64,000 nt of DNA from Glandiceps talaboti (GCF_964340395.1 NC_135567.1:5892399-5956398); one strand, 5' to 3'; counted from the stretch's first letter, positions 25,002-36,967 are shown. Made by a program: numbers and translations. The notes: generated from the letters alone by a model not told the origin.

Positions 25002-26344
25002 CTAATATAAAACAAACACATACAATGATTAGACTAATTTACACCAGTTTCACAAAATCATGTCAAAATTACATTAAAAATATACTTACTGCAAACCCAG
25101 TGTTAAAGTGACCAAATTAATGAGGATTAGGTATTTATTTTGAATTTTGAATTTATAAAACAACTTTACCGTATTTTCTAATTGAAAAAAAAAATAATGT
25201 GAAATAATATCTACCAATTCCTTGTTTGTAACTCTGTAAATTGAAAATCAATAAAATATGTCTAAAATGTTTGTTATTATGCATCTTTTTGTAATCAAAT
25301 GAGTTACAAACAAGGTCTTGATATTTATAATATGTTATTTTACATTATTTGTTAAATTAGGAAAACAGTAAAGTTGTATTATCAATTAAAAATCCAAAAT
25401 AAATACATAATTCTCATCCATATGGCCACTTTATTAATATTTTAATATTTCCTTTTAGACAACATTTAAATATATATATCAAAAATATACATAAGGTAGC
25501 TGTCTATTTTATCATTCCCACAAATGATATTATGTAATATTATATGATTAATATGTCATTTATATCAATCTATTTTAATTAATATCAATCCATATAAAAC
25601 ACATTTATTTGTCACTTCAATTCAAACATATGATTATTGTAAAACACAGGTAGGGTTGATTTGAACAGTTTGATTTGAGATCATTATCATTTTGTCAAAT
25701 CACAACAACCCGGAAAGACTTTACGTAATGGTATGACAAAAATCATTAGATTAGCTTTGTAGATCAAATGATTTATAAAGGTTATAAGACACAAATAGTT
25801 CAAAGTTGTTTTAGCATTAAGTTTTCAATCTGTCAAAATCTAGTTAAAGCTGACCACTAGGTGGCGGTATGGTCAGCAGATTGGTCAGCTGTAACAATGA
25901 AAGTCATTCTGGCAAAGGTCGTCAACAAGACAGATGAAAAGCTCAATGCTAAAAATTACTTTGAACTGATTGTGCGTTATAACATTTGTAATGTATTCAC
26001 AATGCTAAAACATGTAACATTAAAAAGCTATATTGATGATGGACAACTGATATATACTCTATGTTAATTAGAATATTAACACATGTATCTGTGTTATGGT
26101 TTCTAAGAATTACTAGACTGTAAGATATGTCGTGACGTTCCGCCCTCACTGGCCTCTGATGTGTGAGGGCGCCCCATCATGGTGTACCTTACAGACTAAA
26201 GAATTACATGATAATACATATTTACAAATTTTGAGGAAATTTAAATCTGACCATGTCATCAGATACATTTAAATATTTACAAGATATGTATTCATGTATG
26301 ACGTCACTGTATTACACCAAACCATTTCACAGCTACAGACTTTA
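25002..26344. other. Intron sequence with a small hairpin element
   Basis: Very AT-rich to 25700. At about 26114-26199 a short inverted structure has ends TAGACTGTAAGATATG and CTTACAGACTA, with an inner perfect hairpin CGCCCTCAC/GTGAGGGCG (26143-26171), possibly a tiny MITE. No exon was recognised; the 68-codon ORF from 25861 has no domain or splice support. Confidence 0.45.
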
Positions 26345-26762
26345 TTGTTTCAGGGGTGAGGGATGTAGCTGCCTGCTGGGGGTGTACCTGCCTGCTGGGG
26401 GGATGTAGCTGCCTGCTGGGGGTGTACCTGCCTGCTGGGGGGATGTAGCTGCCTGCTGGGGGTGTAGCTGCCTGCTGGGGCAGGGGGTGTAGTTGCCTGC
26501 TGGGGGTGTAGCTGCCTGCTGGGGCAGGGGGTGTAGTTGCCTGCTGGGGGTGTAGCTGCCTGCTGGGGCAGGGGGTGTAGTTGCCTGCTTGGGGTGTAGC
26601 TGCCTGCTGGGGCAGGGGGTGTAGCTGCCTGCTGGGGGGGGGAGGTTTGTAGCTGCCTGCTGGGGGGGAGGTTTGTAGCTGCCTGCTGGGGGGGTTGTAG
26701 CTGCCTGCTGGGTGGTGTTGTTGCCTGCTGGGGGGTGTAGCTGCCTGCTGGGAGGGGGGAGT
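26345..26762. repeat. GC-rich minisatellite of GTAGCTGCCTGCTGGGG units
   Basis: About 18-30-bp units built on GTAGCTGCCTGCTGGGG with variable G runs and an optional CAGGGG insert. Read on the minus strand they give Pro/Ser/Tyr repeats (PAGSYTP) in overlapping frames. This is sharply G-rich against an AT-rich background and is strand-asymmetric, with all G on the plus strand. Confidence 0.9.
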
Positions 26763-26769
26763 AGCTCCC

Positions 26770-27799
26770 CCAATGGCAAGGGGCTGGGTAACCAAGACTA
26801 CAGACTTTAAATGGATAGATGTACTTAAATAAATTAGTGACAATGGCATTATAGCACAAATCTATAATAATCACATCCTCAAAGAGCTTTACAATTATTA
26901 CTCCATGGCACAGACCTATAGTGGCACAATGGCCCTTTACTTCCTCAACTCCCTGGGGAGCATACAATCAGCCTCTATAAGATTAAAGCATTCACATTCA
27001 TTTCAACATCTATCCTACCAGGTCCCCAATTAATACAGCTAGGTTAACCAAAGTGCAATTGTGGTTCAAATCTTACCCAAGAACTTTAGTCATTCAGAAA
27101 CAAATGCCAGCAACGGGCTCAACCCAGCAACTTGCAGATTCCTAGCCAGCCACTCTAAATATTCAACCATCATGACTCTACAACCTGCAACCTGCAGATT
27201 TCTAGCCATCCACTCTAAACATTCAACCATCATGATTGCACATCTATCCACTTGACTTATACCAATGATGTTATTGTACAATATATATATATCACTAGTT
27301 CATTATTGCTATGAGTATAGTCTACATTGTAGTAGCTTTAGCATGTATGTGTTCACCTGCCAAATGTTTAATTTGTCTACACAACCCTGTTGTTACATTC
27401 CCCACATACGCCATCAATTGGAGGTTGCTGTGGGTGAGGTATCAATATTTTAGCATGTGACTTCACTTTTGGATATTTAACAGGCCTAGGTTGCCAAGCA
27501 ACCTTAAACAGATGTTAATCTTTACGCCATTGACATTGACATGTGAAGTAGCCCATAAAAGAATTAATGATTTCATTACATCAATAAAACAAGAATCTTA
27601 CATTTCAAGGCTGAAGTCAAAGCATTTTGTAATACAACAAATCACATTTTCAAACGTAAAATACACATTTCTGATGCCATCATTTCCATTTGAACAATTT
27701 CCCAATGAGACAATCGAAGTAACATGACCACCAAATATTAAAGCAATTGGGCTAGCAGTTTTTTACTTTAAGTTGTTTACACTCACACACTCACACACT

Positions 27800-27834
<35 letters not shown>

Positions 27835-28115
27835 ACAGACAGACAAACACACACACACACACAAACACACACAAACACACACACACACACACACACACAG
27901 ACAGACAGACACTTAGCGATCCCTACAGCACTACTGAACCTTATCAATTCAGTTGTGCTAAAAATGAGTTAAAGGGGAACACCACTCAGTGAAATAATTG
28001 TATTACCTGAGAGTTTTTTGGTTTTAGATGACAATTTGTATAGTCATGATGACTCTTGGTTCCTTTTTAGTCTTCAATGGGCAAACTAATAATATTGGTG
28101 TGCATCCAAAGTTCA
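26770..28115 (+). repeat. Tandem segmental duplication, copy 1
   Basis: Begins AATGGCAAGGGGCTGGGTAA and runs through a 60-bp array, a TAGCACAACTG-family body with CA/CAGA repeats (27300-27965) and an AAAGGGGAACACCACTC segment to GTGCATCCAAAGTTC. The same order recurs at 28116-29604. Short ORFs in it are shadows of the arrays. Confidence 0.85.
27126..27245 (+). repeat. 60-bp minisatellite, 2 copies
   Basis: The unit contains CCTGCAGATTCCTAGCCAGC and CACTCTAAACATTCAACCATC. Only two units are here, against five in the duplicate at 28385-28683. Confidence 0.85.
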
Positions 28116-29214
28116 ACGGCAAGAGGCTGGGTAACCAAGCCAACAGACTTTAAATGGATAGATGTATTTAAATAAATAAATTAATGACAATGGCGTTATG
28201 GCGTTATAGCATACAATCCATTGCAGCCTCTATGAGTGCACAAGATTAAAGCATTCACATTTCAACATCTATCCTACCAGGTCCCCAATTAATACAGCTA
28301 GGTTAACCAAAGCGCAATTGTGGTTCAAATCTTACCCAAGAACTTTAGTCATTCAGAAACAAATGCCAGCAACGGGCTCAACCCTACAACCTGCAGATTC
28401 CTAGCCAGCCACTCTAAACATTCAACCATCATGACTCTACAACCTGCAACCTGCAGATTCCTAGCCAGCCACTCTAAACATTCAACCATCATGACTCTAC
28501 AACCTGCAACCTGCAGATTCCTAGCCAGCCACTCTAAACATTCAACCATCATGACCCTACAACCTGCAACCTGCAGATTCCTAGCCAGCCACTCTAAACA
28601 TTCAACCATCATGACCCTACAATCTGCAACCTGCAGATTCCTAGCCAGCCACTCTAAACATTCATCTATCATGATTGCACATCTATCCACTTGCCTTATA
28701 CCAATGATGTTATTGTACAACACATATATATATCACTAATTCATTGTTGCTATGAGTATAGTCTATATTGTAGTAGCTTTAGCATATATGTGTTCACCTG
28801 CCAAATCTTTAATTTGCCTACACAACCCTGTTGTTATATTCCCCACATACGCCATCAATTGGAGGTTGCTGTAGGTGAGGTATCAATATTTTAGCATGTG
28901 ACTTCACTTTTGGATATTAACAGGCCTAGGTTGCCAAGCAACCTTAAACAGATGTTAATCTTTACGCCATTGACACTGACATGTGAAGTAGCCCATAAAA
29001 GATTTAATGATTTCATTACATCAATAAAACAAGAATCTTACATTTCCAGGCTGAAGTCAAAGTATTTTGTAATACAACAAAACACATTTTCAAATGTAAA
29101 ATGGACATTTCTGATGCGATCATTTTCATTTGAACAATTTCCCAACTAGACAACCAAGTACCATGACCACAAAATATCAAAGTAATCGGTCTAGCAGTTT
29201 TTTACTTTAAGTTG

Positions 29215-29271
<57 letters not shown>

Positions 29272-29327
29272 CCTCACTCACACACACACACACACATCCA
29301 CACATCCTCACTCACACACACACACAC

Positions 29328-29372
<45 letters not shown>

Positions 29373-29604
29373 AACACACACACACACAGACAGACAGACA
29401 CTTAGCGATCCCTACAGCACTACTGAACCTTATCAATTCAGTTGTGCTAAAAATGAGTTAAAGGGGAACACCACTCAGTGAAATAATTGTATTTCCTGAG
29501 AGTTTTTTGGTTTTAGATGACAATTTGTATAGTCATGATGACTCTTGGTTCATTTTTAGTCTTCAATGAGCAAACTAATAATATTGGTGTGCATCCAAAG
29601 TTCA
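28116..29604 (+). repeat. Tandem segmental duplication, copy 2
   Basis: Matches copy 1 in order and sequence; it is longer because of a larger 60-bp array and a longer CA tract (29217-29400). It ends at GTGCATCCAAAGTTCA like copy 1. Confidence 0.85.
28385..28683 (+). repeat. 60-bp minisatellite, 5 copies
   Basis: Same unit as 27126-27245. The units are nearly identical to each other, so expansion followed the duplication. Confidence 0.9.
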
Positions 29605-30403
29605 CAAAAATACATTCATTTCTCCAGTAACACCACTTTTCTGGATTGGAACCATTAAAGGGGCATGGTCTGAAACGTCTATCTTTTTTCTTCTTTTTTT
29701 TTTTTCTTTTTTTTTTCGGGGGGGGGGGGGTTATTTTTTGTTACCTGTATGTACCACTGACTGTAACTTGTTTAATGGTCAGTAATTTATATGCAAAGCC
29801 CATACCCTGTTATCTAATGTATTCTATACTAAGGAATACCATAATATTCTTTTATACTTACAGTATCACAGTAGTTTATAGAGTGAGAATTTTGCAAGCG
29901 ACTACCAGTCATTACACAAGTAGCAGTGAGTGACTGTTTATTTGACGAACCAAAATTGTGTATTCTCCTACCTCTTATTATGTTGTGACTCACATTTATA
30001 CAATTACCGATAGTTGATTACATACTTTTCAGGATGAATGTCATTATATCGAAATGACAGTTCCAAAAAATAATTCCAGTTGTAGCTAACTTTAGCTTTA
30101 ATAATTTATCAACTTTTATAGAACAGTCTATGACAACTTGCTGCTTTCACTTGATTCTAGGCAGTCAGAAGTACAGAGCTCAGGTTAGACTAATGAGGTT
30201 AAAACAAGCAATTTTGAAAACACCAACTTTTGAGGTGCTTTTCTCACAAATGTTTAGCCACAGAATCAAGGCAAATGAGGATTGTGTATTTTGGTTATAT
30301 CCCATAACCAAAATTCAAAATCCCAAATTGCCCGGATTCTAGGCCAACAAATATATGACGATATTGTATATGGAGTATCCAGTTTTCAGTACAGGTATTA
30401 CAA
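29605..30403. other. Unique sequence, no gene seen
   Basis: Contains a T-rich run followed by a G run (29690-29729). No credible exon. Confidence 0.45.
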
Positions 30404-30575
30404 AATTGGCCATAAAGATACACTCAATGATACATTAACAGAGATAGTATTACAAACATTGATTGGTGGAATGAGTGTTGTATATGTATAGTCAATTGGC
30501 CATAAATATAAACTCAGTGATACCTTAACAAAGATAGTATTACAAACATTGATTGGTTAAACAAGTGTTGTGTAG
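30404..30575. repeat. Tandem duplication of about 90 bp
   Basis: AATTGGCCATAAAGATACAC and AATTGGCCATAAATATAAAC start two diverged copies, each ending near ATTGATTGGT and GTGTTGT. Confidence 0.75.
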
Positions 30576-30700
30576 TTAATCACCAGACAAGTAAACTGGG
30601 TACTGTACTTGTAATTCTATACTGATAAATCTGAAATGTCATATTTAAATTTTGTCATCTAATCTGATTTGTCACCTTTAATTCAGGCTGGGGATATTAA

Positions 30701-32331
30701 AGGGGAATACCACTCCAGGAAATGAAGACATTTATGTAAACTTTGAGTTGTAGTTAGACATTGTATGAATTTACATCACTTACATTACACATAATTAATT
30801 AACTAAAATTAAAAAGTAAAAATTATTGACTATCTATTGTTTATTGGTAGTCCTCATTAACACACATGATTTGTCTCATTGTAAACCTAAAAAAAATCTT
30901 GATATTTCATTCACTTTGGTGTTCAATGTCAAAAACCTGTGGATTAATGATCTGCAAATATTATCTAATATGTAAATATTTGGACACAAAGTCTTGGTTT
31001 TTAGTGGTCATGTATATGGTAAACATATGGTAATTTGATATATCTGTATGACATGCAAACAGTGAAAGTATCATATTACATAATGTCCAAACTGACCAAG
31101 TATGACCTGGTATTTATATATAATCCCATGAAATCAATGTTAGTTTTACGTCATAATGCTCCGAGTATGATTCCGCGGACTTATACAAATTCGAGCCGGT
31201 AGGCGAGAATTTGTAGTCCGCGGAATCATACGAGGAGCATTATGACACAAAACTAACATTGATTTCATGGGATTATATATTTATCACATAACTAAGTATT
31301 TCCGCGTATTTTTCTAAAATTTTAAATCGTATTATACGAATACTGAATCAATTAAACGCACTATATTCTTCATCGCATATTAAAAATGGCGCCTGACAGC
31401 TATGCAAATTACATAATCACGTGACCTGTCGCGAGGTCAAGCTTACCATATGTATGGTATCGGTCATACTGTTGTGTGGTTTCTCAACCAAAATTATCGG
31501 TTATAACCTTGCAATGTACATGTAATACCGAATTTAGTTTAAAACGTAAGTAGAATTGTCTGAATATGACTTGTGCTGTCATGCTCTGAAATCACCAGTT
31601 TGACGTCACACAGTAGAAGATACGCACATATTTATGTGATAAAATAATATATCTTTTAAATCAAAATGAAACACTGATCCCCAAAATATGCAAATTTATG
31701 TCACATGACCTCATTAAATATTCAAAATGGCCTTCGATAAACAAAAATCATAGGATTCTTGCTATGTATTCAGTATTTTGAAGGAGAAACACAAGACTTT
31801 TTTTTACAAGTTTTGCTCAAATTTCATGTAAAAATCCTGGTTTTCTTGGGGCAAACGGTCAAATTTACATACTATCACAGAATGGGTGTGTGACTCCCTA
31901 GCTTACTCATATCTGATAGCTGACCCCTCAGTAAAGGCTTCAAACTTTGAGTTATGTTAACCTGTTATAACTAGCTTTGAGTTACCTCATCGTGTGGATA
32001 ATTCTCGTCAAATGGTGCTCAAAGAGTTAACAGACATGAATTGTCTCATGGCCTATCCTCATAAATATGGAATGGTTGAACATAGTGTGCTCATTAGTAT
32101 TGATCACATGTACATACACATTTTACACCAAAACCAGTCCCTTGGGAGAACTTTTTTGGTCTCATAATTTTTAAATGTTTTTGAATTTGTTATCCTTTTC
32201 CAAATTTGAAGGAAAATGTGGTCAACTTTCTTTTTTATTTTTCCAAGATTAAGTGATGTAAAATCTTAAATTGACTGACTACAACTCAAAGTTTACATAT
32301 ATGTCTACATTTCCTAGAGTGGCATTCCCCT
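30701..32331. mobile_element. TTAA-flanked TIR element (Kolobok-like), 1.6 kb, non-autonomous
   Basis: The left end AGGGGAATACCACTCCAGGA (30701) is mirrored at the right by TAGAGTGGCATTCCCCT (ending 32331). The arms match over about 60 bp, including AAACTTTGAGTTGTAGT. TTAA flanks both sides (30697-30700, 32332-32335). TTAA targets with AG-starting ends suggest Kolobok rather than piggyBac, whose ends start CC. No transposase is present. A strong palindrome lies inside. Confidence 0.75.
31118..31278. mobile_element. Nested foldback palindrome, 161 bp
   Basis: Two arms of about 75 bp (left start ATATAATCCCATGAAATCAA, right end CATGGGATTATAT) fold on a short GC-rich centre near 31195. The arms hold CCGCGGA and a TCATAATGCTCC-type block. 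ATTTAT flanks both ends (31112-31117, 31279-31284), a plausible 6-bp target duplication. Confidence 0.8.
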
Positions 32332-32464
32332 TTAAAGTACACAATACATGGGAAAAAAATTATTTACTTTTTTAGTTTATTTCATATTGTTGAACTGGAA
32401 AAATACAGATATTAATCTTTATAAATAGATATTTCAATACACTACATCTCCCAAAGAAATTTGT

Positions 32465-32708
32465 ATAAGACTTGTTTTGATTATTTGGCTGTTTCTATGG
32501 GCGTGGTCTTGTTGCTAGGCACATTTGCATACATGTTTAAATGTTTATTCATTTGTCTTTCAATTCCTGACCCACCAAATATCATGGCAATCGGTTCAGC
32601 GGTTTTTAACTTAAGTTGTTTACACTCACATCCACACAGACAGACAGACAGACAGATGCCAAGCGATCCCTATAGAATTACTGAACCTCAGTTCAGTTGT
32701 GCTAAAAA
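32465..32708 (+). mobile_element. TAGCACAACTG-family internally deleted copy
   Basis: The head (GTTTCTATGGGCGTGGTCTT, GTTGCTAGGCACATTTGC) is joined directly to the 3' tail (CAATCGGTTCAGCGG, CAGA repeats, CAGTTGTGCTAAAA), so the body blocks are lost. Confidence 0.7.
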
Positions 32709-32810
32709 CTAGACACAATCAATGTTGCTGGTGTTTTTCATAGTTCATTTTAAACTCAGATAAAATTAAGAATGTGATATTAGTGATATGGATTTTAGAC
32801 TATCTAGGAT

Positions 32811-32925
32811 AAGTTTATCAGACTGCCATGCCTCCATCTTGTGAGAAATTATCACATTGAAGGTAGAATAAGTTTATCAGACTGCCATGCCTCCATCTTG
32901 TGAGAAATTATCACATTGAAGGTGT
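32811..32925. repeat. 57-60-bp duplication, two nearly identical copies
   Basis: AAGTTTATCAGACTGCCATG to CACATTGAAGGT occurs twice back to back. Confidence 0.85.
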
Positions 32926-33925
32926 AGTCCAGTGTCCATCAGTTACACCTTCATTTCTGTACAGTGTCATAATAATTAAACCAAAGACCATCCCTAGTTT
33001 TACTTAAATCCACATAAACATTCTCACACCATAGCTAATATAACTAATAAACCTGTTTACAGATAAAGTGCCAAGCTACACCCTGAGACCATTTGTGGTA
33101 GTTATATCTTCATATGATATATGTTATTCTTCTCAAAAATAAGATTCATGGTAAATAATACAAGTACTGTGAATGGCACCACACATAATTACATTTTTGT
33201 CAGTTACTAACAGTATGCTGAGTGTGGGTACATGTAGTTAAAGAGTTTAGGATTTTCAAAATCCAAACTGTGATACATAGTAATCATTCTACTGAAAACA
33301 ATGGTTTTAGAATTTGTAACAGAGAGAGTGGTGATAGCATATCAGTAAATATCAATATTAATGTCTTGATATTGGGTTATATGCCTTCAATGCAAGGATA
33401 TAATAAACACTATGCATAGCGGAGTACTGATTGTATATTTACACCAAAGGCATTTAACAAAAGATCCAAGCTCTAATATTTGTATTACATGTCTCTAAAG
33501 ATATTATGTTCATTTGATAAATTTCATGTCAGAAACATTAAAAAAAGAATACAACTTGAATATTTGCCAATGTAACATGTGGTGTTTGAATATATGATGC
33601 ATTAATAAATTACAGTATAGACTAAACTAAAATCAAACTACAACTCTTTCTGTATATCAACCTGGAACTATTTTGGCAAATTGCAATAAAGTTCATATTT
33701 GTTGAGAAAGATATACTGCTAGATGGAAATTCTGCTGTAAAAACTACTTACAGGTTATACTACTGAATTACATCACAACTATATCTATATGTACTATTAC
33801 GGCAACAGTTTGTAACTTAGTAAAGTAAAGTTATCTTATCTGTAGAGCGTGGTGTAATCTCCTGCATCCATCAAAATATGACTGGATGAATACAGTTAAT
33901 CATAAAAAGTAAAACAACATCATTT
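32926..33925. other. Unique intron sequence, no gene seen
   Basis: No exon is recognised; the 65-codon ORF at 33222 has no motif or splice support. Confidence 0.45.
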
Positions 33926-34015
33926 TACATGTATGTATGTATGTATGTATGTATGTATGTATGTATGTATGTATGCATGTATGTATGTATGTATGTATGT
34001 ATGTATATGTGTGTG

Positions 34016-34049
<34 letters not shown>

Positions 34050-34079
34050 TGTATGTGTGTGTGCGTGCGTGTGTATATA

Positions 34080-34124
<45 letters not shown>

Positions 34125-34258
34125 AATAGTATCAAACTCGTAGAATAGAGTGCTCGATGCTTGGGTAAGCAGGGCGGGATGAACGTCTGATGAACGCATT
34201 GAGCGTGAAACTCGGAGTTACAACCAAGCACCTCAAGTTCCAACCAACCAACTTTGAT

Positions 34259-34284
<26 letters not shown>
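33926..34284. repeat. (GTAT)n and (TA)n microsatellites flanking a unique 130-bp core
   Basis: GTAT repeats (33929-34060) pass into GTGC/TA repeats to 34122; then a non-repetitive core holds GATGCTTGGG and, downstream, CCAAGCACCTC; then another (TA)n follows (34257-34281). Tyr/Met/His/Thr ORFs across it are simple-repeat artefacts. Confidence 0.85.
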
Positions 34285-34289
<5 letters not shown>

Positions 34290-34315
34290 ATATGTGTGTG
34301 TTTCTATAGAACCCT

Positions 34316-34700
34316 AAAAGAATAAAAGTAGCACCAATGGCATTGTAGGACAACTGTATTTGGCTGTTGCTATGGCGTGGTCTTGTTGCTAAGCATATTT
34401 GCATACATTTGTTTATCTTTATTCTCATACCTACCCATCCACGTTTTCTTTGTAATATGCATCATCATTTCAGTGTTGTCAACAATAACTGTAGAATAAC
34501 CCTCCATCCCCTCCATCCCCACCGTTCACCATGCGGTTTCAAGATATAAGTTTTTGACCCAAATTGAGATTTTACACCTAATTTGCATATCGCTGATGGG
34601 ATCATCATGTTGTGAATACACTTTCATCTACACATCCCCTGATGCATCCCCATTAACTTTCAGCCAAATCTGCTAACTAGTTTGGAAGTATAGATATCGA
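34316..34700 (+). mobile_element. TAGCACAACTG-family 5' fragment
   Basis: Begins CACCAATGGCATTGTAGGAC and includes GGCTGTTGCTATGGCGTGGT, one body block and CTGATGGGATCATCATG. It lacks the CA tract and tail. Confidence 0.7.
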
Positions 34701-34904
34701 AGTAAAGAAGTATATAGGCATTAATATCGTATGTATAGTAAAGTCACCGGTATGTTAGAGAAATTTAGGTGGCCATACTTAGTGTATAAAATAGAAACTG
34801 GAATCAGATGAGATGTGGTGATTTGTAGTGTCAATGACATGTAGTGTCCAAAATAGAAAGTGTATTAATCCATTCTGACAAGTTCAAACTGACAAGTAGA
34901 ATAA

Positions 34905-35380
34905 TTTAGATTAACTTCTTTTATAAACTATCTATGAAGATTACCATAACAAAACATTGAAGTTCACCTTTGTCCCAAAGTGCAATATACATGTACAATG
35001 TAAGTGAAGCATTCATTGTGAAACAGCCAAGCATTTATATGACATGTTCTGTAACTAGTGTGGTAGCTAGATATTAAATATATGTATATGTATACGTATA
35101 GTTATGTTTGAATTCTTAATAATATTAAAGAACTGATGTAAGAAACAGGGACAAGAACAAATATTTACATGTACCACATTTCAGACAAGGCTATATGCCA
35201 TTGTAGACACAGACTTTTTTATTTCATCACCATCCAAAACACGGTGACCCCCCCCCCCATCCACAATTTTCAAAACAGCATGACCCCCCTGCCAATTTCA
35301 AAAACAGGGTAACTCCCCCCCCCCCTTACCAATCCACCCCCACCCCCATCCCCCGGCCGATGAAACTGACCGATCCCTTA
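34905..35380. mobile_element. Second copy of the element nested at 20684-21235 (partial)
   Basis: Shares CTTTTATAAACTATC, CCCAAAGTGCAATA, AGCATTCATTGTGAAACAGC and CTAGTGTGGTAGCTAG with the 20.9-kb copy, and ends GATGAAACTGACCGATCCC. C runs at 35248-35330 have expanded between body and end. Confidence 0.65.
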
Positions 35381-35559
35381 CTTATTTACCCTGCAACTAC
35401 CTCAGTACCTACTAAGTATTTTACATCATCAAGTAGCGATAATTTTAAGCTGCACTTTATGACTACTCAATCCAAAAACAACAAAATCATGTGATAAATT
35501 TTCATTGGCCCTTTTCAAAATGATTGCATCCCTGCTACACACTTGTATTCATAGTAAAT

Positions 35560-36204
35560 CCTTTCATGTCGTGTTCAGACATTCACACTCTCCTACAAAT
35601 TGTGAAATGCAGAGGATATCGAGAACGATATACATGTATGTGAAACATCACACGAGTAAAGTTACACAATAAACAGTCGTGTCCTGCTTTGACCCCAGAT
35701 GACCCAGTTTCACGTGACTGGTGATTTACTGACCTTACGAGGTGAGGTTAGACATGTTACGTGTGAATGACAATAATAAGTGCAATGCCAAGTACGTCTG
35801 ATATTATGGGATACTAAGGTACAAATCTTACTCCCCTGAAATGTAGCTAAGTCCATCTAGGCTATTGTAAGTACTACGGGTACAAGGCCACTGTATTCGA
35901 TCACGCCATGACTATTAGTATTAAATGTACCAGTACACGTTGGAGATATCTCTCCCCAACGTTCATGGTCTAACGTTACGCTAATATTCTCCTACTCCTA
36001 GATACGTTTTATTGTGTGTCGCGTATATTTTGCACACTTACTTTATTAGCATAAAAGGAATGGACGGTACAAACTGTCTGTATAAGTTTAGAAGTTGAAC
36101 AAAGTTGTACACGAGTTGCCGCTCTCAGCGCCATTCACAACAAACCTGCAGTGTGTGTTTATAGTTATACATAATACAAATCATGATATCAGAAAGACTC
36201 TTAC
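35560..36204. other. Unique block beside the start exon (intron 1 start)
   Basis: Free of dispersed repeats and with more CpG than its surroundings (GATCACGCCATG, TAACGTTACG). It is the downstream side of the minus-strand start exon and may hold proximal control sequence, but no specific site is assigned. Confidence 0.35.
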
Positions 36205-36234
36205 CTCTGGATTCTTCCATTCCGTGGCTGCCAT
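36205..36234 (-). CDS. Start exon of the minus-strand ankyrin gene
   Basis: Seen: on the minus strand an ATG at 36234-36232 in the context GGGAAATATGGCA (A at -3, G at +4) opens the ten-codon frame MAATEWKNPE. It runs straight into a strong donor, CAGAG followed by GTAAGAG, leaving phase 0. The next matching-phase acceptor with an ankyrin frame is at 25001, where DLIDAV continues. Known: short ankyrin proteins such as myotrophin have only a few residues before the first repeat, which fits. Inferred: this is the normal first coding exon of the gene; the 5' UTR and promoter lie at 36235 and above. The plus-strand 108-codon ORF overlapping this exon is a shadow. Confidence 0.7.
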
Positions 36235-36510
36235 ATTTCCCACTTCACCCTGACCCTGTTCAAAACGCAGTAAATCTTACAAACTTGAAGACGACCACAC
36301 AGGCTACCATCATCACACCGGGTCCTTGGAAATTAGGTCAACTGTTTAACCCGGAAATATTGTTGTGGACACGTGATCGGCAAACGCGTACGTTACCAGA
36401 CGAAGACAGTGTGTACTATTACCTATTGAGAAGATCGGTGATGTCATATCTTTTTAGTCAGCCGGTCAGAGGTTACGCGCGTTTGTTCTTATACCATCAC
36501 TCCACTTAAC
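36235..36510 (-). promoter_or_regulatory. Probable 5' UTR and promoter region of the ankyrin gene
   Basis: Unique, CpG-containing sequence (ACACGTGATCGGCAAACGCG near 36368, GGTTACGCGCG near 36472) directly upstream of the start codon on the minus strand, bounded by an inverted-repeat element at 36521. No TATA box is convincing. The assignment rests on position. Confidence 0.4.
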
Positions 36511-36520
36511 TCCACCACGC

Positions 36521-36957
36521 GTGCGAAGCTACAAACATATTCATATTCATATTCACTTTCAAACGTTGATCTCTTCGCTCAATGTGAATATGTTGTTGGG
36601 ATAAATTATCATTCCCATATTTATTTGCCCAATGTTTAATTTGTTCATCAAACAGAAATACCAGTATTTCTACATTCCTAAACTATTGTCTAGGTTTTTT
36701 GCTCACAGATTTTTAAATTCAGAATGTTTTAATTTAGTGCTGACTAGTTTGTCTTTTCAGTTCTTGTTTCGTGTTTGTGTTATGATTGGTCTTTTTGGAT
36801 ATAATTGATTTATTTCATTGCCAAACGCGCATTCGTTCTCATTCGGAAGACTTCGAATCTGATGATGAACATGATTGTTACTCTATCATAATATTCACAT
36901 TGTATAGGTCAACTTTTGAAAGTGAATATGAATATGAATATGTTGGTAGCTTCACAC
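36521..36957. mobile_element. Inverted-repeat unit enclosing a Penelope-like 3' fragment
   Basis: Arms of about 50 bp (left GCGAAGCTACAAACATATTC, right the inverse ending near 36957) share TATTCATATTCATATTCACT. Between them, on the minus strand at about 36690-36810, lies a decayed Penelope C-terminal block (PIITQTRNKN, KDKLVSTKL) homologous to 37940-38040 and to 63740-63850. The retroelement tail therefore sits inside a fold-back structure. Confidence 0.55.
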
Positions 36958-36967
36958 TCATCACGCC

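Noticed and set aside
26304-26967. Proline-rich ORFs (145-205 codons, minus strand)
   Set aside because: Three overlapping frames all read the same GC-rich minisatellite as PAGSYTP-type repeats, so coding is unlikely.
34123-34256. tRNA-like or snRNA-like core between TA repeats
   Set aside because: It has short inverted words (GATGCTTGG / CCAAGCACC) but no cloverleaf, A box or B box could be laid out.
36183-36509. 108-codon plus-strand ORF
   Set aside because: It overlaps the minus-strand start exon and its upstream region; it shows no domain, and the minus-strand reading is explained by strong Kozak and donor signals.
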